Positions 26,930 to 34,777 of a stretch of 64,000 nt of DNA are shown here, piece by piece. Origin of the DNA: Prevotellaceae bacterium (GTDB taxonomy: Bacteria > Bacteroidota > Bacteroidia > Bacteroidales > Paludibacteraceae); contig JAISVA010000027.1 of assembly GCA_031271815.1 (NCBI GenBank), positions 1 through 64,000 on the forward strand. The letters run 5' to 3'. Position 1 is the stretch's first letter. The number at the start of each line of letters is the position of its first letter. Made by a program: the position numbers and the translations under genes. The notes under the pieces were generated by a model that worked only from the letters and a program-made list of their open reading frames with translations, did no database searches and was not told the origin of the DNA.

Positions 26930-26961
26930 TTTGTTGAACCTGTTTTTTATTTGTACATTTA
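26930..26961 (+). promoter_or_regulatory. Divergent promoter of the PNPOx-like gene
   Basis: TTTG at 26930-26933, a 20-nt spacer and TACATTTA (26954-26961, one mismatch to TAnnTTTG) lie 33 nt before the ATG at 26994. Confidence 0.5.
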
Positions 26962-26993
26962 CGGTTTGATTTTTAACCTCAGAAAATACAGTT

Positions 26994-27428
26994 ATGACAA
27001 AGGAACAGCTTTTTGAATTGATGAACAGTACTTTGACTTTTCATCTCGCTACGGTTGAAAACGGGGAGCCTCGTGTGCGCGGGATGATGCTATATAAAGC
27101 GGACGAAACGGGTATAATTTTTCATACTGGCGGTTTTAAGGATGTTTACAAGCAGATAATCGCCAATCCGAAAGCGCAAATGTGCTTTAATGAGGTTAAA
27201 AGCGGCATTCAGGTGCGAGTGCGCGGTGTGCTTGAAGAGGTAATGGATACGGATTTGAAAGACGAAATATCCAATCACCCGACCCGCGCGTTCCTGAAAA
27301 AACTGCGCGAAAGCTCCCCGCTTGAGGATTTTTACAACAGTATCCGTGTTTTCAGAATGAAAAACGGAATTGCGAATGTTTGGACTTTTGATACCAATTT
27401 TGCACCGAAAGTGGATATACAGCTGTAA
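26994..27428 (+). CDS. Pyridoxamine 5'-phosphate oxidase-like FMN-binding protein
   Basis: This 144-residue protein has the split-barrel flavin-binding fold. It opens with FELMNSTLTFHLATVENGEPRVRGM, a region (residues 6-30) typical of PNPOx-like general-stress proteins. Segments such as GIIFHTGGFKDVYKQI and VRVRGVLEEV form the flavin and dimer surfaces. It lacks the extended C-terminal substrate loop of true PdxH and is much shorter, so vitamin B6 synthesis is unlikely. A flavin- or F420-type reductase or stress protein is a better guess. It is transcribed divergently from argR. Confidence 0.8.
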   Translation: MTKEQLFELMNSTLTFHLATVENGEPRVRGMMLYKADETGIIFHTGGFKDVYKQIIANPKAQMCFNEVKSGIQVRVRGVLEEVMDTDLKDEISNHPTRAFLKKLRESSPLEDFYNSIRVFRMKNGIANVWTFDTNFAPKVDIQL

Positions 27429-27508
27429 ACACGAATGGGCGAAAGGGCGGAATAACTTCTCAATGTCTTCATTCGCGCCTTCGCGCTAATATAAAACAAT
27501 ATAAAAAT

Positions 27509-28204
27509 ATGAAACAAACAATCCTTATCGCAATTTTTACGTTTTTCGTGTGCTGTTCATTTACACAACATCAATCCATCTTGGCCGATGAATTTGAAAA
27601 ACGACTTATTGAAGCTAACGGTGAGCAACTCATAGACGTTCGTACACCGCAGGAGTTTGAAAAATACCGGATTACCGGCGCCAAAAACATCAATTTCAGA
27701 AGCGCTGATTTCAGGCAGGAAATTGAAAAATTAGATAAAAATAAACCGGTACTTATTTATTGCCTGGCAGGACCTCGCAGTAAATCGGCGCTGGCCGTTT
27801 TTCAAAAAGCTGGTTTCAAAACGGTTTATGAGCTTGACGGCGGGATAAATGCCTGGTCGAAAGCCGGAAAATCCATCGACCAGGACCTTTCGGGAAAAGG
27901 CGAAATTTCTGCTAAAGAATATGATGCAGTCACATCAGGTAAAGGGTATGTACTGGTCGATTTTTACGCTCCGTGGTGCGCTCCCTGCCGGAAAATGTTG
28001 CCGGTAGTTGAGGATTTAGCAAAAACTTATCCCGGCAAATTCAAATTGCTCACGGTTGATTTTGACAAAAACCGCTTGCTTGTCAATGAAAAGCGGGTAA
28101 GCAGTGTTCCTTATCTAATCGTTTTTAAAGACGGGAAAAAGACATGGGAAAAATCGGGCGAGGCAAGTAAGGAGGAATTGATGAAAATACTTAAGTTACA
28201 ATGA
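27509..28204 (+). CDS. Exported rhodanese-thioredoxin fusion protein
   Basis: An N-terminal export signal (KQTILIAIFTFFVCCSF) may end in a lipobox-like VCC, so it could be a lipoprotein. Residues about 27-115 form a rhodanese domain: LIDVRTPQEFEKYRITGAKN and the active-site loop CLAGPRS with the sulfur-carrying Cys. Residues 130-231 form a thioredoxin domain with WCAPC redox centre and VSSVPYLIVFKDG containing the cis-Pro. It probably handles sulfane sulfur or disulfides in the periplasm. Its stop overlaps the ATG of the next gene by four bases (ATGA), so the pair is translationally coupled. Confidence 0.87.
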   Translation: MKQTILIAIFTFFVCCSFTQHQSILADEFEKRLIEANGEQLIDVRTPQEFEKYRITGAKNINFRSADFRQEIEKLDKNKPVLIYCLAGPRSKSALAVFQKAGFKTVYELDGGINAWSKAGKSIDQDLSGKGEISAKEYDAVTSGKGYVLVDFYAPWCAPCRKMLPVVEDLAKTYPGKFKLLTVDFDKNRLLVNEKRVSSVPYLIVFKDGKKTWEKSGEASKEELMKILKLQ

Positions 28205-29397
28205 ATACAAAAAAATTTGAATTAATCGCAAAAACCTTCCAGGGACTGGAAGAGGTATTAGCCAAAGAACTGATTAATCTTGGTGCCGATAAAGTAGAAA
28301 TACTCCGGAGAGGAGTTGCATTTACCGGAGATTTGGAGATGATGTACAAGGCGAATCTTTATTGCCGCACCGCCTTGCGGATTCTGAAACCCGTTTTCAA
28401 GTTTGATGCAAAAGATGCCGGTGAGGTGTACGAAAAAGTAAAGCAATTCGACTGGTCGCTTTACTTGGACCCGTCCAAAACGTTTGCGATTGATGCGGTA
28501 GTTTTTTCCGATAGTTTCAAACATTCGCAATTTCTCACTTATAAGGTAAAAGATGCTATAGCCGACCATTTCAGCGAAAAGACGGGCGAAAGACCTTCGG
28601 TGCGTATTGTGAATCCCGACGTACAATTAAACATTCATGTTGCACAGGAACATTGCACGCTTTCGATTGACAGTTCGGGCGAGTCGCTGCACAAACGGGG
28701 TTACCGCGCCGAACAGACCGACGCACCGCTCAACGAAGTGCTTGCTGCCGGCTTACTGCTCCTCGCTGGCTGGGACGGTAAAACCGATCTGATCGATCCG
28801 ATGTGCGGTTCGGGAACGATTCTGATTGAAGCGGCAATGATTGCGCTGAATATTGCTCCGGGCATCTACCGTTCCGGATTTGCTTTTGAGAAATGGAGTG
28901 ATTTTGACCGCGAACTGTTTGACCGGCTGTATAATGACGAGTCGCAGGAACGGGAATTTAACCATAAAATATACGGATCGGATGTTTTACCGAAAGCGAT
29001 TCGGATTGCCGGGGATAATGTGAAAAGCGCCGGACTAAGCAGGTATATTTCGTTGCAGGTTTCTTCTTTCCAAAGCTTGTCCAATCCGTCAGAAAAAGCA
29101 TTGATCCTGTTTAATCCGCCTTACGGCGAACGAATCGGCGCACGCGATTTGAGCGAACTGTATGCAATGATCGGCACAAAGCTGAAACACGAATTTGAGG
29201 GAATGGATGCTTGGATTATCACCAATCAAAACGAAGCTTCGGAAAAAATCGGTCTTCGTCCAGCTCAAAAAATCAAGTTAATGAACGGTCCGATTGATTG
29301 TGAATTCAGGAAATATGAACTTTTCAAGGGGAAACGGAATGATTATGTGAAGGAAAAAGTTGAAAAAAGCAAGTTGAAAAGGCCGAGATTTACATAG
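28201..29397 (+). CDS. THUMP-domain class I rRNA methyltransferase (RlmL/RlmN2-type)
   Basis: The 398-residue protein has an N-terminal THUMP RNA-binding domain (residues about 45-155). A Rossmann-fold methyltransferase follows with the SAM motif DPMCGSGTILIEAAMIALN and the catalytic LFNPPYGERIG (N-P-P-Y, typical of N2-guanine methylation). This is the arrangement of the 23S rRNA G2445 methyltransferase RlmL N-terminal half and related TrmN-like enzymes. Target choice (23S rRNA or tRNA) cannot be fixed here. It is coupled by a four-base overlap to the rhodanese-thioredoxin gene and ends before a small hairpin terminator at 29412-29436. Confidence 0.88.
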   Translation: MNTKKFELIAKTFQGLEEVLAKELINLGADKVEILRRGVAFTGDLEMMYKANLYCRTALRILKPVFKFDAKDAGEVYEKVKQFDWSLYLDPSKTFAIDAVVFSDSFKHSQFLTYKVKDAIADHFSEKTGERPSVRIVNPDVQLNIHVAQEHCTLSIDSSGESLHKRGYRAEQTDAPLNEVLAAGLLLLAGWDGKTDLIDPMCGSGTILIEAAMIALNIAPGIYRSGFAFEKWSDFDRELFDRLYNDESQEREFNHKIYGSDVLPKAIRIAGDNVKSAGLSRYISLQVSSFQSLSNPSEKALILFNPPYGERIGARDLSELYAMIGTKLKHEFEGMDAWIITNQNEASEKIGLRPAQKIKLMNGPIDCEFRKYELFKGKRNDYVKEKVEKSKLKRPRFT

Positions 29398-29411
29398 AAC
29401 TACCTTCTTAC

Positions 29412-29436
29412 CAAGCAATTTTGTTTGCTTTTTGTT
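29412..29436 (+). terminator. Small terminator after the rRNA methylase
   Basis: AAGCAA (29413-29418), a 6-nt loop, TTGCTT (29425-29430) and TTTGTT. The stem is short, but position and T-tract fit. Confidence 0.5.
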
Positions 29437-29475
29437 AAAAAATAACGATTTGAGTAAAAAAAATTAGTTGAAAAA

Positions 29476-29507
29476 TTTGTTCCGCTTGTATTTTTTTACT
29501 TATTTTG
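29476..29507 (+). promoter_or_regulatory. Promoter of the nucleotidyltransferase/HTH pair
   Basis: TTTG at 29476-29479, a 20-nt spacer and TTATTTTG at 29500-29507 (near-consensus) lie 23 nt before the ATG at 29530. Confidence 0.5.
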
Positions 29508-29529
29508 CCAATCAAATATATTGTGAAAA

Positions 29530-29952
29530 ATGAACTTTAATGCAGATGGAGTATTAGACTCCGGAATACATAAAATGACTTGGGAAGAGTTTTACGACTT
29601 CTTTTCTTTTTCTCCTCGAAGAAAAGAGTTACTTGAAGGATTGCAAAAAGTGGTAGTCATTTTACGGGAAATCGGCGCTACACATATTTATGTAGATGGT
29701 AGTTTTGTAACAAGTAAAGAGGAACCGGGAGACTGGGACGCGTGCTTTGATTGTTTGTCGGCAAAGGCTGCAAACAGCTTGTTTTGTAAATATCCGTTTA
29801 CAGACAGAAACGCCCAAAAGGAGTTGTATAAAGGAGAGCTATTCTTTTCTAAACACGAAGCAGACGAATTTGGACATACGTTTCTTGAATATTTTCAGCA
29901 ACGGAAAGAAAACCATGCAACCAAAAAAGGAATAGTAGAATTAATCAATTAA
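29530..29952 (+). CDS. Minimal nucleotidyltransferase-like protein (DUF6932-like)
   Basis: The 140-residue protein contains VDGSFVTSKEEPGDWDACF (around residues 55-73). That gives a Gly-Ser (57-58) followed by a D-x-D (Asp68, Asp70), the core of pol-beta-type nucleotidyltransferases. The rest is short and mostly helical, with FFSKHEADEFGHTFLEYFQ near the end. This resembles small Bacteroidota proteins whose family members sit beside HTH genes. The next gene, 13 nt downstream, encodes an XRE-type HTH protein, so the pair may be a toxin-antitoxin module in which the NTase modifies tRNA or protein. The pairing is seen; the function is inferred. Confidence 0.6.
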   Translation: MNFNADGVLDSGIHKMTWEEFYDFFSFSPRRKELLEGLQKVVVILREIGATHIYVDGSFVTSKEEPGDWDACFDCLSAKAANSLFCKYPFTDRNAQKELYKGELFFSKHEADEFGHTFLEYFQQRKENHATKKGIVELIN

Positions 29953-29965
29953 ATAGCATTATTCT

Positions 29966-30475
29966 ATGATACATAATAAGAAACAATTAACCGCTGCCCA
30001 AAAAGGAATTGCAATATTAACAGAAAAAATTAAGGCATTAAGCGCTTCAAAAGAGGTGTTTGATAGGATGCAAGTTCATGCATGGAAATGCAGGATTGAA
30101 GATTTAACCGGGGACATCGAAGAATTTCAATTTTTGGAAAATGCCTCCGAATTAACATTTTCAAATAAAATAGGTTCTAAAGAAGACCTGTTGAAAGCCG
30201 CTATCAGCTTGCGCATTGCTTCGGGTATGACGCAAAAACAATTGGCAGAGGCTATTATGGTACAGGAACAGCAAATTCAACGCTACGAGCAAGACTGTTA
30301 CCGAACTGCAAGTTTTGAACGGATTGTCCAAATATTACGGGTGTTGAGTAAAGATATTCAGCTGAAAATAGAGCTAAAGAAGGCAAAAATAGTAAGTTTT
30401 TCGAGTAGCTTTTCCGAACAGATTGAGCAGGTCCGGAAAACGGTTCAGGAAAGAGGAACGTTTATTGCTTGCTGA
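29966..30475 (+). CDS. XRE-family helix-turn-helix protein, possible antitoxin
   Basis: The 169-residue protein has a helical N-terminal domain (QKGIAILTEKIKALSASKEV). An HTH_3/XRE domain at about residues 75-125 has AISLRIASGMTQKQLAEAIM and VQEQQIQRYEQDCYRTAS, with the Gln-rich recognition helix. A charged C-terminal tail follows. The N-terminal extension is of the type seen in antitoxins that cover a partner. It follows the nucleotidyltransferase gene by 13 nt and is probably in the same transcript. It likely binds the promoter of the pair; this is inferred from domain type and position. Confidence 0.7.
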   Translation: MIHNKKQLTAAQKGIAILTEKIKALSASKEVFDRMQVHAWKCRIEDLTGDIEEFQFLENASELTFSNKIGSKEDLLKAAISLRIASGMTQKQLAEAIMVQEQQIQRYEQDCYRTASFERIVQILRVLSKDIQLKIELKKAKIVSFSSSFSEQIEQVRKTVQERGTFIAC

Positions 30476-30499
30476 AGAAGAATCAAAAGGAAAATGAAT

Positions 30500-30589
30500 G
30501 TATGAAACCCCCATGAGCTAATGCTCATTAAATAGAATGAACCAGCCGTCAACGACGAGAGGGAGTTAAAATGAATGCGGGTTCCATAC
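30500..30589. repeat. Imperfect palindrome between the HTH gene and the ATPase gene
   Basis: GTATGAAACCCCC (30500-30512) and GCGGGTTCCATAC (30577-30589) are imperfect inverses (two to three mismatches). They enclose a perfect ATGAGC/GCTCAT hairpin (30513-30528). It may end transcription of the NTase/HTH pair or be an element end. No T-tract is seen. Confidence 0.4.
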
Positions 30590-30619
30590 TGATCAGGTGT
30601 TAAAAATAAACATTTACAT

Positions 30620-32329
30620 ATGAAAACAATAACCTTTTATTCGTATAAAGGCGGCGTGGGGCGAACATTAGCCCTGGTCAACATTGCCAATCGCTTAGCA
30701 GAATTCGGGAAGAAAGTCTGCGTGATGGATTTTGACCTGGAAGCGCCCGGATTGATTCATAAGTACAAACAAAACATCGGCGAAGTGCAGCAAGGTTTGG
30801 TTGATTACATTTATGAGTTTGCCGTAGAAAAAAAATTGCCCGGATCTATCGGCGAATATGCGAATGAAATCACGAAATATAACTATTCCGGAAAAAACTT
30901 AAAGAAAAGAGAAAACAATATCATTTTCATTCCTGCCGGAAATTCGGATAGCAGTGATTATTGGAAAAAACTGTCGCGCATCAGCTGGTGGGACATGTTT
31001 TTTAAGGAAGACAGCGAAGGCATTCCTTTCTTTTTGGACTTGAAGGAGAAAATCCAAAAAGAATTTAAGCCAGATTACCTGTTGATTGACAACCGCACTG
31101 GCATTACAGATACTTCATCACTCACCATGTCTCTTTTGGCTGACTCGATTGTGCTTCTTGCCGTCAACAACGAAGAAAATATTTGCGGTACACAACACAT
31201 TATCAAAGCCTTTACAAATGAAGCGAACAACCTGTTGGATATTGACAGAGAAATACATTTTGTATTAACACGCTTACCGCAAATAACCTCACCCGAAGAA
31301 TGGGTATGGGACGAGGCGATCACCAACCGCATTAAACAAAGGATAGAAGAGGCTTTTCAAGATAGCAACAAAAAGCTGAATAGTTTTAATGTGATTCATT
31401 CCAATAATGATATTGCATTGTATGACAGAGTAAATATAGGTTATGATTTTGATAAAAAAGACGAGAAACAGGAATTGACTCCTTCGATTTCATCTGAATA
31501 TTTATCTCTTTTCGATTCATTGACGGAAAAGGATTTATCGAAAGAAGAAAAAGGAAAGTTTGATAATTTGAAGCGAGGAGAAGTATTATTACAACGTGCC
31601 TGGAATAGTTATTACAGAAATGATCCAAGTTTATTAACACAGGTAGATGAAATAAAAAAAATAATACCGCAACTACCTGATATTTATTTATTACAAGGAT
31701 ATTGTGCCTGCGATATAAAAGATTATACAAATGCAATAAAACTATTCAATAAAGCTATTGAGTTAGGTGATATTTCCGGATATGCCTTATACTATCGTGC
31801 AGAAGCTTATATGTTTCAAAAAAAATTCCAGGAAGCATTAGACGATTATTCTGAATATCTGTCAAAGGGCTACAAAGAATTTCGTCCGGATGTTTTAGTA
31901 CGCATAATGTTAATAAAGGAACAGTTAGGCGTTGAGCGGATGCAACTCATCTCGGAATGCAAAGAATTAATTAAAAAATATCCTGATAATTCCACATTCT
32001 ACAATTTTATAAGTTATTTGTATCGTAATGAAAAAGAATATGATTTAGCATTGAAAAATATTTATAAAGCGATAGAGTTGGATACCGGTAATGGACATAA
32101 CTATAAGATTCTAGCCGAAATAAATTTTTGTATGAACGATAAATTGACGTTTTATAGAAATTTCGATGAAGCATTAAACAGAGGATTTAATATAGAAAGT
32201 ATATTAACCAATGCAGAAGATACCAAAAACATTTACAAACAAGCCATCAACGATCCCGAATTTATCCGCATTCTAAAAAAATACAACAAAGTCTATTTCA
32301 TCGAACTTTTACAAAAGGATACAGAGTGA
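30620..32329 (+). CDS. KGGVGR-variant ParA-like ATPase with C-terminal TPR repeats
   Basis: The 569-residue protein starts with a ParA/MinD-type P-loop, YSYKGGVGRTLALVNIA. The signature Lys (residue 10) is kept, but the usual second Lys of the GKT is Arg (residue 15). Next come CVMDFDLEAPGL (switch I/Walker A') and YLLIDNRTGITDTSS (Walker B and switch II). Residues about 345-560 form TPR-like helical pairs (LQGYCACDIKDYTNAIKLF, YYRAEAYMFQKKFQEALDDY). No ParB gene is near, so plasmid partition is unlikely. Such KGGVGR ATPases with TPR or effector parts are known but poorly characterised. Its TGA overlaps the GTG of the radical SAM gene by four bases, placing it in the lipid-type operon. Composition is AT-rich relative to neighbours, suggesting transfer. 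Confidence 0.78.
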   Translation: MKTITFYSYKGGVGRTLALVNIANRLAEFGKKVCVMDFDLEAPGLIHKYKQNIGEVQQGLVDYIYEFAVEKKLPGSIGEYANEITKYNYSGKNLKKRENNIIFIPAGNSDSSDYWKKLSRISWWDMFFKEDSEGIPFFLDLKEKIQKEFKPDYLLIDNRTGITDTSSLTMSLLADSIVLLAVNNEENICGTQHIIKAFTNEANNLLDIDREIHFVLTRLPQITSPEEWVWDEAITNRIKQRIEEAFQDSNKKLNSFNVIHSNNDIALYDRVNIGYDFDKKDEKQELTPSISSEYLSLFDSLTEKDLSKEEKGKFDNLKRGEVLLQRAWNSYYRNDPSLLTQVDEIKKIIPQLPDIYLLQGYCACDIKDYTNAIKLFNKAIELGDISGYALYYRAEAYMFQKKFQEALDDYSEYLSKGYKEFRPDVLVRIMLIKEQLGVERMQLISECKELIKKYPDNSTFYNFISYLYRNEKEYDLALKNIYKAIELDTGNGHNYKILAEINFCMNDKLTFYRNFDEALNRGFNIESILTNAEDTKNIYKQAINDPEFIRILKKYNKVYFIELLQKDTE

Positions 32330-33684
32330 AATATTATAAATACATCGAACACACTCAAAGTCTCTGCCCAATATGTAAGAAGAAGATAGACGGTAAAATT
32401 ATCGAAAAGGAGGGTTCTGTTTTTGTCTGGAAATATTGTCCGGAACACGGGGAATTTTGCCATATTCTGGAAGAAAATGCAGCCTATTTTCATCAACGCC
32501 GCCTGTTTGAAAAACCGGGCAACACTTTTGCCAATCAAACGCAACGGGGGAGAGGTTGCCCGTTCGATTGCGGTCTTTGTCCCGAACACGAGCAGCATAC
32601 TTGTATCGGACTAATTGAGGTAACTTCGAAATGTAACCTGCGCTGCCCGGTTTGTTTTGCCGATAGCGGGAAAGATGATTTTTTGCCGCTTGACCGGTTT
32701 GAGCAAATGGTTGACTTTTTTGTGGAATCGGAAGGCGGAAAGTGCGATATTTTACAAATCAGTGGCGGCGAACCGGCGTTACATCCTGATATTCTTCCGA
32801 TGATCGAATTGGCTCGCTCAAAAAATATTGATTATGTGATGCTTAATACAAATGGGTTGCGCATTGCCGAAGACAGGGATTTTGTTGAGCAGCTAAGCCG
32901 TTATAAAGGCGGATTTGAAGTTTACCTGCAATTGGACGGATTGGACGATAAAATTCACACTTATTTCAGAGGAAAGCCACTGGCGGAAATCAAACAAAAA
33001 GCGTTGGATAATTTAAACGCTTGCCATATTCCCGTAACATTGGTAACGACTTTGGAACGAGGCGTCAATGAGCATGCGGTCGGGAGAATTATCGAATTGG
33101 GATTAACAACGAGATGTATCCGGGGCATTAATATCCAACCGGTTGCCTATTTCGGACGTTTGCCGGAAGTAATGCCTGAAAATCGCCTGACCATCACTTC
33201 GGTCATAAAAGAAATTGCCGGACAATGCTCTCCGATAATCCGCGAAAGCGATTTTATTCCGTTGCCCTGTAACCCCGACCGAGTCGCAATTACCTATTTT
33301 TATCGTAAAAAGGATAACACTTTTGTTCCCCTGACGCGCGATATGAATGTGCAAAAATATTTACCGTTTATCAAAAATACGTTTAAATTCGATCCCGATG
33401 ATTTTCTGAAAGAGATGGCCACACATCTTTCGTCTAAGAACTGTTGCAATGCAATGGGATTTTTTAAAGATTTAACAAAATATATTCCAATCAGTTACGC
33501 ATTCAAAAGCGAGGAGGAAAAGATTAATTACGTAACCGACAATACATTTCGCATCAGCATCACTTCTTTCGTAGATGCATATAATTTTGACATTAAGTCG
33601 GCGCAAAAAGAATGTGTACATGTGATTACGCCCGATTTGAAGAAAATACCGTTCTCCATGTATAATCTTTTGCACAGGAAATGA
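32326..33684 (+). CDS. Radical SAM protein of the tetraether-lipid-synthase (Tes/MJ0619-like) family
   Basis: The 452-residue enzyme has an N-terminal Cys-rich part (CPIC at 14-17, CPEHGEF at 38-44) and GCPFDCGLCPEHEQHTC at 77-93. The radical SAM cluster site is CNLRCPVC (Cys103, 107, 110), then ISGGEPALHPDI. This Cys layout is that of the Tes/GDGT synthase family, in which extra Fe-S sites accompany the SAM cluster and which joins unactivated lipid methyl ends. Bacterial members are mostly untested. The start is a GTG overlapping the ATPase stop. The next genes encode membrane methyltransferase-like and Lgt-like proteins, all overlapping, which supports a membrane-lipid substrate. The exact reaction is inferred, not seen. 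Confidence 0.82.
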   Translation: MKYYKYIEHTQSLCPICKKKIDGKIIEKEGSVFVWKYCPEHGEFCHILEENAAYFHQRRLFEKPGNTFANQTQRGRGCPFDCGLCPEHEQHTCIGLIEVTSKCNLRCPVCFADSGKDDFLPLDRFEQMVDFFVESEGGKCDILQISGGEPALHPDILPMIELARSKNIDYVMLNTNGLRIAEDRDFVEQLSRYKGGFEVYLQLDGLDDKIHTYFRGKPLAEIKQKALDNLNACHIPVTLVTTLERGVNEHAVGRIIELGLTTRCIRGINIQPVAYFGRLPEVMPENRLTITSVIKEIAGQCSPIIRESDFIPLPCNPDRVAITYFYRKKDNTFVPLTRDMNVQKYLPFIKNTFKFDPDDFLKEMATHLSSKNCCNAMGFFKDLTKYIPISYAFKSEEEKINYVTDNTFRISITSFVDAYNFDIKSAQKECVHVITPDLKKIPFSMYNLLHRK

Positions 33685-34316
33685 ATTATTTACAACAGTA
33701 TTTTCCGCATTTGAACACCGAGGAATACAGCGCTTTTTTTCTCTGTGCCAACGTAATAATCGCGATTTGCGTAACAATTGTCGTGTTTTCCGTTATCATT
33801 GATTTCATCAAATACCACCAGCCCGGGCAGCACAAAAAGAAAACACGCAGTGGGGTGGAAACGGGGACGATGTTCCTGTACTTTTTTTTCTATTACATCC
33901 TTTTGCGCGTTCGGTTCGGACGGATAAACTTTTCATCGCCTGTCTTAGCCGATGTGCTTATTTTTGCCGGCATAATTTTAGTTGTTTCAGGTTCCTGGGT
34001 CAATGTGTCGGGACGTTTAGCGTTAAAACAAAACTGGGCAAATCAGGTAACGATTTATCATCATCAGCAATTTATCTCCCACGGAGCTTACAAATGGGTC
34101 AGGCATCCGCTGTATGCCTCGCTGATTTGGATGTTTTGCGGAGCTGCGATGGTTTACGGAAGCTGGCTTGCTTTTTTGTCCGTATTTGCCGTTTTTGTCC
34201 CAATGATGATTTACCGGGCAAAACAGGAAGAAAAATTATTACGTGAAGAGTTTTCAGAATATGCTGATTACCAAATAAAAACAGGAATGTTATTCCCTAA
34301 ATTTTTTAAGTTATGA
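33681..34316 (+). CDS. Isoprenylcysteine carboxyl methyltransferase-like membrane protein
   Basis: The 211-residue protein has about five membrane helices. It carries the C-terminal ICMT/PEMT signature YKWVRHPLYASLIWMFCGA, followed by AKQEEKLLREEFSEYADYQ, the SAM- and substrate-binding pattern RHPxY...EExxL...F..Y..Y. Family members methylate lipids or C-terminal isoprenylcysteines at the membrane. Bacterial ones often act on phospholipid or quinone-like substrates. It overlaps the radical SAM gene by four bases (ATGA) and the next gene by four bases. The operon context suggests methylation of a lipid head or chain, but this is inference. Confidence 0.82.
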   Translation: MNYLQQYFPHLNTEEYSAFFLCANVIIAICVTIVVFSVIIDFIKYHQPGQHKKKTRSGVETGTMFLYFFFYYILLRVRFGRINFSSPVLADVLIFAGIILVVSGSWVNVSGRLALKQNWANQVTIYHHQQFISHGAYKWVRHPLYASLIWMFCGAAMVYGSWLAFLSVFAVFVPMMIYRAKQEEKLLREEFSEYADYQIKTGMLFPKFFKL

Positions 34317-34777
34317 CGAGTTACAAACCGGTTTCAATTCCCAAAGGAGCTTTTATTTTTTGCCGGTATGGCATTGCCGCATTGGTATGGATTTCGTTTT
34401 TCCTGCAGTCAAAGTCGGTATTGATTTTTGTCTGCCTGATTTTCCTTTTGTCTGTCATCCTGAAAATCAAACGGGCGCCGATGATTTGGTTCTATTCCGT
34501 TACTTTTGACAAAATAAAAAAGTCGGCAGATGTGCTGGTTGATGAAAATGCCATGCGCTTTGCCCATACGTTGGGATTTTTACTTTCGGCCGGCTGCTTG
34601 TCGGCTGTCACTTTAATCCATTGCAGCGGCGCGTGGTATGCGGTGTTGGCATTTGCTTTGCTGAAAACGGTTTCGGCAGTGGGGTTTTGTCCCGCCTCGA
34701 AACTGTATGACTGCATGCTGAACGGAAACTGTTGCGTAAAAAGAAGAAAAAATGGAACATATCCGTCTTGCCAATGA
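34313..34777 (+). CDS. DUF4395-like membrane protein
   Basis: The 154-residue protein has four predicted membrane helices (FCRYGIAALVWISFFL, LIFVCLIFLLSVIL, FLLSAGCLSAVTLI, AWYAVLAFALLKTVSAV). The motif DENAMRFAHTLGFLLS followed by FCPASKLYDCMLNG matches the DUF4395 pattern of Asn/Arg in the second half and a terminal Cys-Pro. It also has a Cys pair (NCC) near the end. Function is unknown. It overlaps the ICMT-like gene by four bases and the Lgt-like gene by 26 bases, so it is firmly part of the operon. Confidence 0.65.
   Translation: MTSYKPVSIPKGAFIFCRYGIAALVWISFFLQSKSVLIFVCLIFLLSVILKIKRAPMIWFYSVTFDKIKKSADVLVDENAMRFAHTLGFLLSAGCLSAVTLIHCSGAWYAVLAFALLKTVSAVGFCPASKLYDCMLNGNCCVKRRKNGTYPSCQ

Noticed and set aside
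30620..32329. ParA plasmid-partition protein
   Set aside because: There is no parB or centromere-like repeat nearby, the P-loop has Arg instead of the second Lys, and the C-terminal half is TPR, unlike ParA.
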